Shown here piece by piece: positions 36,088-42,546 of a stretch of 42,546 nucleotides of DNA. The DNA comes from Spirochaetaceae bacterium. Its GTDB lineage: Bacteria > Spirochaetota > Spirochaetia > Treponematales > Breznakiellaceae. Each line of letters starts with the position of its first letter. Positions within the stretch are counted from its first letter, which is position 1. The stretch covers positions 1 through 42,546 of the forward strand of contig JAISOA010000003.1 in NCBI GenBank assembly GCA_031275945.1, written 5' to 3'. A program made the position numbers and the translations under genes. The notes beneath the pieces are model-generated. The model was not told the origin of the DNA and made no database searches. It was given only the letters and a program-made list of their open reading frames with translations.

Positions 36088-37563
36088 TTATTCTTCGTAC
36101 TCAAAGCTTAGGCCTATTCCGCAATTAGGGCAATTGGTCATATCCACGGTAATCCGGGCTCCACATTCGGGACATTCGTATTCTTCCGGCGCCTCTTCCT
36201 CTTCGGAAGTTTCAAAGCTTTCTTTTGCCGTTTCGTCTTCTTCCACATCCCCTGTTTCTTCGGGGGCTTCCTCATTCTCCACTATTTCCACATATTCTTC
36301 TATAAGCCTGCGAAGTTCTTCTATCTGGGCTACGTTAACTTCTTTTAAATCGGATATTTCGGTTTCAGAAAGGGAAAGGAAGTCTTCGATAAATTCAATA
36401 TTGTTTTTGAGCAGTCCCTCCGCAGTTTCCTTTGAAATCCCCGGCAGTTCGGAAATCTTCGATATTTCTTCCGAATCGCCGAAAAGTTCGGATACCGCCC
36501 GGCGGGATTCGGAGGCAATATCCATTTCCGCAAACTGAGCCTCGGTCTTTACGTCGATATTCCAGTCCACCAGCCGGTTGGCAAGCCGGACATTAAGGCC
36601 CTGCTTGCCTATGGCCAGGGAAAGCTGGGAATCCGCCACCACCGCCAGGGCCTGGTGTTTACCTTCGTCAAGGATAATTACATCCCGCACCTCCGCAGGG
36701 GAAAGGGCGTTTTTAATAAACCGTTTTGCATCCGGATCAAACTTTAAAATATCAACCTTCTCCCCCTCCAATTCGCGGATAACCGCCTGTATACGTACCC
36801 CCTTAAGGCCCACGCATGCTCCGACGGGGTCCACGTCGTCCCGGTTGGAATACACCGCCAGTTTAGTACGGTATCCCGCCTCCCGGACTATTTTGTGGAT
36901 CTCCACGGTCTTATCGTAGACCTCCGGTACCTCCAGTTCAAAAATAGCCCGGACAAAGTCTGTATGGGTTCTGGAAAGTACCACCTGAAGCCCCGCGGGG
37001 GTTTTATTAACCTCGGTAATAAGGGCTTTAATCCGGTCATTCACGTGGTAAATTTCCCGGGGAGATTGGTATTTTTTAGGCAATATCCCCTCCACCTTAC
37101 CCAGGTCAACATAGATGGTTCCGTTCCGTTCCCGCTGGTAGTAGCCGATAATTATCTCCCCTACCTTGTCTTTAAATTCCGAATACAAGCTGTCTTTTTG
37201 GATTTCCCGTATGGACTGGTGGGCCGTCTGCTTGGCACTCTGGATAGCAATGCGATCAAATTCCTTGGGATCCACCTCAATTAAAAGGTCGTCCCCCAGT
37301 TCCGCATCGGGGTTCAATTCCTTGGCTTCTTCCAAGTCGATTTCCGCCACCGGATCGTATACGCCGTCTACGATTTTTTTCTGCGCATAAATTGAAACCA
37401 TCCTGTTATCGCTGTTAAACCGTACTATGGCATTATCCGCATTCCCGAAACGGCGCTTATATGCCGCAAGCAGGGTGTTTTCGATGGTTTTAAGGATCAG
37501 TTCTTCCGAAATGCCCCTGTCATGAATAAGCTGATGGATTGCTTCCGACATATCCGTTGCCAC
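36088..37563 (-). CDS. nusA: Transcription termination/antitermination factor NusA with zinc ribbon
   Basis: This is 491 residues. The N-terminal RNA-polymerase-binding domain (about 1-130), S1 domain (about 135-200) and two KH domains (about 205-350, with DPVGACVGLKGVRIQAV) are standard. After helix-hairpin-helix-like residues (about 360-420) comes an acidic stretch and then CPEC and CPNC (C464, C467, C478, C481), a zinc ribbon absent from the textbook NusA. It binds RNA polymerase and acts in pausing and termination. GTG 37563 is the start, with AGGAGGT seven bases upstream. Confidence 0.94.
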   Translation of the reverse strand: MATDMSEAIHQLIHDRGISEELILKTIENTLLAAYKRRFGNADNAIVRFNSDNRMVSIYAQKKIVDGVYDPVAEIDLEEAKELNPDAELGDDLLIEVDPKEFDRIAIQSAKQTAHQSIREIQKDSLYSEFKDKVGEIIIGYYQRERNGTIYVDLGKVEGILPKKYQSPREIYHVNDRIKALITEVNKTPAGLQVVLSRTHTDFVRAIFELEVPEVYDKTVEIHKIVREAGYRTKLAVYSNRDDVDPVGACVGLKGVRIQAVIRELEGEKVDILKFDPDAKRFIKNALSPAEVRDVIILDEGKHQALAVVADSQLSLAIGKQGLNVRLANRLVDWNIDVKTEAQFAEMDIASESRRAVSELFGDSEEISKISELPGISKETAEGLLKNNIEFIEDFLSLSETEISDLKEVNVAQIEELRRLIEEYVEIVENEEAPEETGDVEEDETAKESFETSEEEEAPEEYECPECGARITVDMTNCPNCGIGLSFEYEE

Positions 37564-37610
37564 GTCCGCTACCTCCTGTGCCCTGCGGTAAAGTCCCTAG
37601 CAGTTTTCAA

Positions 37611-37680
37611 ATTGCCACCGGATCAAGGTCCGCAGCCGCCCCGGCAATCGGGATGTTCTGCATAGTGATGCAAAACATCC
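37611..37680 (-). promoter_or_regulatory. Structured RNA leader before nusA
   Basis: The 133-base gap between rimP and nusA is much longer than the other gaps of the operon. On the minus strand, 37680-37651 forms a 13-bp hairpin: GGATGTT, a U-G wobble, TGCAT, loop CACT, ATGCA, AACATCC. Next to it ATTGCC (37648-37643) pairs with GGCAAT (37616-37611). No U-run follows, so termination is unlikely; translation control or RNA processing of nusA mRNA is possible. Confidence 0.45.
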
Positions 37681-37696
37681 ACAAGTGCAAAGGCTG

Positions 37697-38206
37697 TTAG
37701 GCGTTTTCGATTGAATCATCCAGCCTCGCTTTGGCAATTAGTTCATAGGGCAGTTCTATCCGTTCCTGTTGTGAAGAAGACACCCCGTCTTCGGTTTCAA
37801 GAAGGATCTTTTCCGTATCCGAAAAGCGAAGTATGCCCCGCTGCCATTGTGCCGTATCGGTCCGGTAAATACGAATCCTCCTGTCCACATAATGGCGAAA
37901 TTCCGCCCCCTCTTTAACCAGTCTGTCCGTACCGGGGGAAGAAAGTTCCACATGGAGATCCCCGTCGGGAAAAGCGGCTTCCAGCCTGGGCAGTATGGCC
38001 CGGTGCGCCCCCGCCAGTTCCCCGGTGCCAAAAGACCCGGCGGTCCCCGGTTTGGTAAGCACAAGCCGTACCTGGACAGCCCCCCTTTTGCCCGCATGGA
38101 ACAGGTTTAGTTCCACCGGAACAAATCCAAGTCCCTGAAGGACCGGTTCCAGGTCCTCCCTCAGGGAAGCGGTTTCTCTGTCCTCGTTTTTGGCCCTATA
38201 CCGCAT
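37697..38206 (-). CDS. rimP: Ribosome maturation factor RimP
   Basis: This is about 169 residues from ATG 38206 (a start at 38278 would add 24 Gly/Arg-rich residues with no family support and lie in the leader). The ELSSPGTDR motif, the DDSIENA end and the N-terminal helix with LEPVLQGLGFVPVELNL fit RimP, which is needed to mature the 30S subunit. It is the first gene of the operon with nusA-infB-rbfA-truB, the classical order. Confidence 0.92.
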   Translation of the reverse strand: MRYRAKNEDRETASLREDLEPVLQGLGFVPVELNLFHAGKRGAVQVRLVLTKPGTAGSFGTGELAGAHRAILPRLEAAFPDGDLHVELSSPGTDRLVKEGAEFRHYVDRRIRIYRTDTAQWQRGILRFSDTEKILLETEDGVSSSQQERIELPYELIAKARLDDSIENA

Positions 38207-38296
38207 CCGGCTAAATCCTACCGGGAACCCGCAGCCCGGAATGGCCTGCCCCCGCCGGCCCGCATAACCGTCAGGCACATGCGGCGGTTTTTCTAT

Positions 38297-38326
38297 AAAA
38301 AAGGGGTCGTCTAAGCGGCCCCTTTT
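38297..38326 (-). terminator. Intrinsic-terminator-like hairpin in the rimP leader, candidate attenuator
   Basis: On the minus strand AAAAGGGG (38326-38319) pairs with CCCCTTTT (38306-38299), inner loop about 12 bases, and the T-run continues to 38297. It lies just after the predicted rimP promoter and about 90 bases before the rimP ATG. So it would stop transcription of the whole operon unless overcome. GTCTAA upstream is complementary to TTAGAC in the loop, so an alternative contact is possible. Confidence 0.6.
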
Positions 38327-38348
38327 CCGATGTTAGACTGTCTAGGGC

Positions 38349-38377
38349 ACTATACAACAGGATTTTTTTTTTGTCAA
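38349..38377 (-). promoter_or_regulatory. Consensus sigma70 promoter for the rimP-nusA-infB operon
   Basis: On the minus strand TTGACA (38377-38372) and TATAGT (38354-38349) are 17 bases apart; the spacer begins with a run of A. This is the best promoter in the window. Transcription should start near 38342, giving a leader of about 135 bases. Confidence 0.78.
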
Positions 38378-38448
38378 GTCACGGGCCCATGCATGTCAAC
38401 GACCGGCAGGTGGAACACTTCTGTCAAGAAAGCAAGTCCGCAGGGCGC

Positions 38449-40323
38449 CTATTTTTCCGTCATGGTCACGGTGGCATCCCAATCCGCCGGGGGAGGATTT
38501 TTGATATACTCAGCAATACGTTCCAGGTACATAGAAGAAAGGTAGTCGGGATTTCCGGTCTTTTCCGCTATGTCCCGGGCCCGGGTAAAGTACTGTCCCG
38601 CAGTTTCCCATTCCCGCATACCGTACAGTTTAAGTCCCTTGTTGTACTGATCCAGTACTTCCCGGTCCAGGATCAGCGCCGGCGGGGTTTCTTCATCATG
38701 TTCTCCGCGGTAGGCGGCATAGACGGCGTAGAGCCCCACGGGCTGGTTTTTTCCCTTAACCCGGACACTGTCGGTCATGCGGAAGATAAACTGATCCTTT
38801 GCCTGCTGGTAGATGTTCTGTGAAACGATAATTGACTGCCTGTAGTATTTTGTTATTCCCTCAAGCCGGGAGGCCAGGTTAACCGTGTCCCCTATGACCG
38901 TATAGTCCAGTTTGTCCTGAAAGCCGATATTGCCCACCACACATTCGCCATAGTTGATCCCCACACCGGCGCCAAAGCCCGATTCCGGCAGGCTAATGCC
39001 CGAGGTGTCCACCTTGGGAAGGGCCTGTACCATCCGCAGGGCCGCCCGGATCGCGCTGGCGCCGGCATTTTCCAGGGTTTTGGGGGCCCCGAAGATGGCC
39101 ATGATCGCATCTCCGATAAACTTGTCGATGTTCCCCCCCTCGCAGACAATTTGGTTTCCCATTAAAGAAAAATATGCGTTAAGAAAATTTACCAGTTCCT
39201 GGGCATTGGTTTTTTCTGAAATTTTGGTAAAATTTCTAATGTCGGAAAAAAGTACCGCCACCACCCTGGTTTCACTCTGACTGGATTGGGCGGAGGATTT
39301 TTTTATAATCTCGTCCATCACGTCTACCGGAACATACCGGGCAAAGGCGGTTCTAGTTTTCTTTTGCAGAATATCCATCTGCCGCAGCCGCAACGCGTTG
39401 GCCACAATGGGAGCGGCGGCGGATAAAAAGATATTTACGTTTTCCATGATTGCCGGAGAAAAATACTCTTTAATTGTATTGCCCACATGAACCGTGGCAA
39501 AATCTTCGCCTGAACTTTTAAGGGGGATCATGATATACGATTCTATTTTTTTGTTTTTTTCTCCCGGAGGAAAGAAATCTTTTAGTTCCCGGGACACAAC
39601 CTGGTAATCGGGAAAAAGGGTGTTAAAATCCGCGATTGCCACGGCTTTAAAATCTTCGGCGATTTCTTCGGCATATCCGGATCTGTTTGCGTTGTACACC
39701 ACCAGGGAATTATCCGTATCTTTAATCATGATGGAAGCAATTTCCGCTTCGCATATATTCGGTAAAAGATCAAACATACCCTTGACTATTTCTTCCAGGG
39801 AACTAAGCTTGCCGGACAATTCCGCCAAAAGTCCTATAATGGTGGTTTGAAAGAGCTTATTGTCCAAAAGGTTATTTACCATTTCTACCAGAGAATTGTC
39901 GTTTATCCGTTTTCCTTCTTTTTGGATAAGGCCGTAATCCACCGGGGCAGAAAGGGCCAAAAATTCTTCTATCCGGGTTTTAAGTTCCGCAAAATTTTCC
40001 GGTGATTTTTCGATATAGAAATCCGCCCCCGCCTGGCCGCCCCAGAATTTGTCCTTTCGTTCCCCCAGGGAGGTAAACATGATAACCGGAATGGACCGTG
40101 TCGAGGGCCGGGATTTAAGGAGTCGCGTTGCCTGGTATCCTTTAAAAAGGGGCATTTCCACATCCGTTACGATAAGCTGGGGCAGAAAGGAATAAACCAT
40201 CTTAATTCCCTCCAGGCCGTTTATGGCCCTGGCCGTTTCGTAACCTTCGCCGATAAGGAATTCCGTCAACATGTCGGAAAAAATGTCCGAATCCTCAAAA
40301 ACCAGGATCTTTTTTTTATCCAT
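38449..40323 (-). CDS. Response regulator with GAF domain and class III adenylate cyclase
   Basis: This is 624 residues. An N-terminal REC domain (phospho-acceptor D54 in IVTDVEMP; conserved Lys in IEKSPEN) is followed by a GAF-like domain (about 165-315) and a class III cyclase (about 340-520). FSDIRNF and GDAIMAIFG carry the two metal Asp residues; DKFIGD has the adenine-binding Lys, and DYTVIGDTVNLASRLEG has Thr, Asn and Arg positions as in bacterial adenylate cyclases, so cAMP is the expected product. A TPR-like end follows. ATG 40323 has GGAG six bases upstream and overlaps cheA by eight bases, so the adjacent kinase is the obvious phospho-donor. Confidence 0.9.
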   Translation of the reverse strand: MDKKKILVFEDSDIFSDMLTEFLIGEGYETARAINGLEGIKMVYSFLPQLIVTDVEMPLFKGYQATRLLKSRPSTRSIPVIMFTSLGERKDKFWGGQAGADFYIEKSPENFAELKTRIEEFLALSAPVDYGLIQKEGKRINDNSLVEMVNNLLDNKLFQTTIIGLLAELSGKLSSLEEIVKGMFDLLPNICEAEIASIMIKDTDNSLVVYNANRSGYAEEIAEDFKAVAIADFNTLFPDYQVVSRELKDFFPPGEKNKKIESYIMIPLKSSGEDFATVHVGNTIKEYFSPAIMENVNIFLSAAAPIVANALRLRQMDILQKKTRTAFARYVPVDVMDEIIKKSSAQSSQSETRVVAVLFSDIRNFTKISEKTNAQELVNFLNAYFSLMGNQIVCEGGNIDKFIGDAIMAIFGAPKTLENAGASAIRAALRMVQALPKVDTSGISLPESGFGAGVGINYGECVVGNIGFQDKLDYTVIGDTVNLASRLEGITKYYRQSIIVSQNIYQQAKDQFIFRMTDSVRVKGKNQPVGLYAVYAAYRGEHDEETPPALILDREVLDQYNKGLKLYGMREWETAGQYFTRARDIAEKTGNPDYLSSMYLERIAEYIKNPPPADWDATVTMTEK

Positions 40324-42546
40324 GTGCTTCTCCAATTAATTCCTTAACGGCGCTGATTAAATTATGGTTGTTGAACGAGTTCTTTACAATATACCGGTTT
40401 GCCCCAAGCATCGCAGCCCGTTTTTGATCATCGTCGTTGGTCCGGGATGAAATAACAATAACCGGAATATCTTTTAAGTTGTCGTTCTTGCGGATATTTT
40501 CCGTGAGTAAAAATCCATCCATGTTGGGCATGGCAAGGTCGGTACAGATTAGGTCGTACCGGCTGTTTTTCGCCGCCCTCAGGGCTTCGGAACCGTCGGC
40601 AGCCGTATCCACCTTGTATCCCTCGGCTTGCAGTATATCCCGTACAATCTCCCGGGTTGGCCGGGAATCGTCCACCACAAGAACGGATTTGCGCAGCCGT
40701 TCGTAGTCGACGTGGCGTTTTTTAAGATCGATGGTTTTGGTGCGCCGGGCCATTTTAATCAGGGTAGGCACATGCAGGGCCGGGATCATTTCGTAATCCT
40801 CGCTAAGGACAATGCCGGAAAAAATCGGAATCGTTTCCATAAACGAAGGCATATTTTTTAAGATCACCGACCGCATACTGCTGATACCGCTTACCGCCAG
40901 GGCTATGGTTTCTTCATAGGCGTGGATGATCACCACAAACACCGGGCCTTCTTCCTGTTTTTTCCGGTTCGAGGTAATTTTTAGGATCTGGTAAAGGTAG
41001 TAGAGCTTTATAACCCGGCCCTGGTATTGTATCCCCGGCCTGTCAACCACGGTGATAATTTCCTCGTTTTTAAGTAACAGGATCGTGTCCACAAAATTCG
41101 CGGGGATAATAAAATTCATGCCCCCGGAAGAAATCGGAAACCCCATTAAGGAGGCCATGGACAGGGGAACCGAAATGGTAAAAACCGTTCCCTCCCCCTG
41201 GGTGCTTTGCACGGTGATGCTTCCCTTCATTCGCTCGATATTGTTTTTTACCGCGTCCATTCCCACTCCCCGGCCGGAAACACTGGAAAGTTTTTCCGCG
41301 GTAGAAAATCCGCTTTGAAAGATAAAGTTAATAAGCTCATCTTGATCCAGCGCGGCGGCGCTTTCTCTGGATACCAGTCCCCGGTCAACGATCTTTTTGC
41401 GGATCCCCTCTGTGTTAATACCCCGGCCATCGTCGGTAATGGTAACTTTCATATTCCCGCTTTCCCGGACACAGCGGATATGCAGAAGCCCCGTTTCGCT
41501 TTTGCCCCTTTCCCGCCGTTCCGCCGGGGCCTCTATGCCGTGATCTATGGAATTACGGATCATGTGAAGAAACACTTCGGAAAGGGATTCTATAAGGTTC
41601 TTGTCGATTTCGTTTTCCGCCCCCTCTATACGGATCTGTACCTGTTTTCCCAGTTCCGAGGCAATGGTAAATACATACCGGGGATATGCGTCTAAGACCG
41701 TGGAAAGAGGAAGCATCCGCAGGGCTATGACGCTGTCAAAGGCGTTTCTGGTGTGGTTTCCCACGTCAATGGCATAGTTTTTTACCGCGGAACCCAGTTT
41801 GTTTATCAGGGTTTCCAGAGTCCTAAATTCCTGAAACGCCGGGGAGTTGTAGGAGTCTTCGGCGCCGGCAAGCCGGGAATACTGCCGGGTTAATTCCTGG
41901 ATCGTCCCGGTGTTCCGGACTATGTTTTTAGCGGCTATTTCCAGGGACTGCAGGGCCGCCATGGTTTTTATAATTTCATTGATCCGGTCCAGGGATATGC
42001 GGATACTTTCGGATCTTGCCTCTTCCAGTTTATTCCGTTTTGATTCCCCCGGGGAAGAGGCGGCGGATGTTAGCCCTTTTGTACCGGCGGCTTCCACCCT
42101 GCTTCCCGAAACCTCAGTTTCGGAAGCCGAGGTTTCCCCCTTGTTTCCGGAAATCGCAGCTTCCCCAAAAGACTCGGCCGTCGCCGGGGATTCCGAAGCT
42201 TCGCCGTTTTCCCTTACCCGGTTTATCCTGGGGATGGAAAAATCTTCGTTCGCCGCTAAGGATTCCAGTTCTTTTTGAAAAAGCGCCGCCTCTACGTCAT
42301 CCTCCCCTCCGGCCCGTATCATACGGAGGGCCGCCTTAAGCTCGTCCAAACCCGCCAGTATAAGCCTCACGGCCCTGTCGCTAAGGGATATCCGTTCGTC
42401 TTTTAGGGCCGCAAAGACCCCTTCCATGGCATGGGAAAGGGTCTCAATGTTCTTAAATTCCAGCATCCGGGAAGAACGCTTTAGGGTATGCAGGGCTCGC
42501 ATCAACGTTACCAAGCCGTCCTGGACGGCAAGGCCGTCTTTTATTT
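40316..42546 (-). CDS. CheA-type hybrid histidine kinase, N-terminus outside window
   Basis: The frame stays open to the window edge, so the gene starts beyond 42546; the TTG at 42514 is only an internal codon. Visible parts: an HPt-like stretch with ALHTLKRSSRM (His codon at 42488-42490), a low-complexity linker, the dimerisation helices (ISLDRINEIIKTMAALQSL), a HATPase with HMIRNSIDHGIE, DDGRGIN and GRGVGMDAV, a CheW-like domain and a C-terminal REC with DLAMPNMDG. Fused REC and CheW parts mark a non-motility or specialised chemosensory kinase. It lies just upstream of the REC-GAF-cyclase, its likely target. No chemoreceptor is in the window. Confidence 0.9.
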   Translation of the reverse strand, partial: IKDGLAVQDGLVTLMRALHTLKRSSRMLEFKNIETLSHAMEGVFAALKDERISLSDRAVRLILAGLDELKAALRMIRAGGEDDVEAALFQKELESLAANEDFSIPRINRVRENGEASESPATAESFGEAAISGNKGETSASETEVSGSRVEAAGTKGLTSAASSPGESKRNKLEEARSESIRISLDRINEIIKTMAALQSLEIAAKNIVRNTGTIQELTRQYSRLAGAEDSYNSPAFQEFRTLETLINKLGSAVKNYAIDVGNHTRNAFDSVIALRMLPLSTVLDAYPRYVFTIASELGKQVQIRIEGAENEIDKNLIESLSEVFLHMIRNSIDHGIEAPAERRERGKSETGLLHIRCVRESGNMKVTITDDGRGINTEGIRKKIVDRGLVSRESAAALDQDELINFIFQSGFSTAEKLSSVSGRGVGMDAVKNNIERMKGSITVQSTQGEGTVFTISVPLSMASLMGFPISSGGMNFIIPANFVDTILLLKNEEIITVVDRPGIQYQGRVIKLYYLYQILKITSNRKKQEEGPVFVVIIHAYEETIALAVSGISSMRSVILKNMPSFMETIPIFSGIVLSEDYEMIPALHVPTLIKMARRTKTIDLKKRHVDYERLRKSVLVVDDSRPTREIVRDILQAEGYKVDTAADGSEALRAAKNSRYDLICTDLAMPNMDGFLLTENIRKNDNLKDIPVIVISSRTNDDDQKRAAMLGANRYIVKNSFNNHNLISAVKELIGEAHG

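Noticed and set aside
38207-38278. N-terminal extension of rimP by 24 residues
   Set aside because: It is Gly/Arg-rich with no RimP similarity and lies in the presumed leader behind the hairpin.
42514-42514. TTG as the start of the CheA-type gene
   Set aside because: The codons before it stay open to the window edge and the residues around it belong to an HPt-like helix, so the true start lies outside.
1-42546. tRNA, rRNA, CRISPR, insertion sequence or prophage
   Set aside because: No cloverleaf, rRNA-like stretch, regular direct-repeat array, transposase, integrase or phage structural gene was seen by eye in the gaps or the coding regions.

Overview
The window looks like a contiguous piece of a spirochaete chromosome from the Treponema side of the phylum. 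The relatively high GC and the gene content suggest the termite- or cockroach-gut relatives of Treponema (Breznakiellaceae-like); that placement is inference from gene content and recalled family knowledge, not from a search. Evidence includes the cmk-rpsA pair, the giant GreA, many TPR and exported proteins without clear homologues, a spirochaete-style lipobox, and a CheA-type kinase next to a response-regulator adenylate cyclase. No phage, transposon, CRISPR array, rRNA or tRNA gene was seen. Coding density is very high, with many 4-base ATGA overlaps, and no gene-free stretch exceeds 300 bases.

Layout. (1) Bases 1-2550, plus strand: the last codons of an FtsW/RodA-type protein and a radical SAM/DUF2344 protein. 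(2) 12438 down to 2742, minus strand: a ten-gene run recA-folK-scpA-scpB-rluB-cmk-rpsA-sigma54 activator-TPR membrane protein-lipoprotein. (3) 12593-15272, plus: a divergent PRPP synthetase and an FGGY sugar kinase behind a good sigma70 promoter. (4) 18393 down to 15310, minus: three envelope/TPR genes of unknown role. (5) 18505-23841, plus: a TPR protein, a 910-residue GreA and an exported vWA-TM-FHA-like protein. (6) 42546 down to 23768, minus: a hybrid CheA (cut by the window edge) and a REC-GAF-adenylate cyclase. After an internal promoter comes the long translation/RNA operon rimP-nusA-infB-rbfA-truB-ribF-rpsO-pnp-dut-lptF-lptG-tgt-HEAT protein.

How the parts work together. The rimP operon joins 30S maturation (RimP, RbfA), transcription elongation (NusA), initiation (IF2), tRNA modification (TruB, Tgt), S15, PNPase, dUTPase and LPS-type lipid export. 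It begins with a consensus TTGACA-17-TATAGT promoter followed at once by an intrinsic-terminator-like hairpin, so it is a good candidate for attenuation. The recA run joins recombination, chromosome condensation (ScpA/ScpB), folate synthesis, rRNA pseudouridylation and S1.

Most interesting points: the promoter-terminator leader of the rimP operon and a second structured leader before nusA; cmk and rpsA in one frame separated by a single UGA; a RecA tail with an AT-hook-like motif plus a palindrome in the recA leader; a NusA with a C-terminal zinc ribbon; a GreA with a huge N-terminal part that contains a possible Tudor/CarD-like fold; a vWA-TM-FHA-like protein whose end overlaps a HEAT-repeat gene on the other strand; and low-complexity tails or linkers in RpsA, RecA, IF2, CheA and the vWA protein. 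All are readings by eye; no search or folding program was run.
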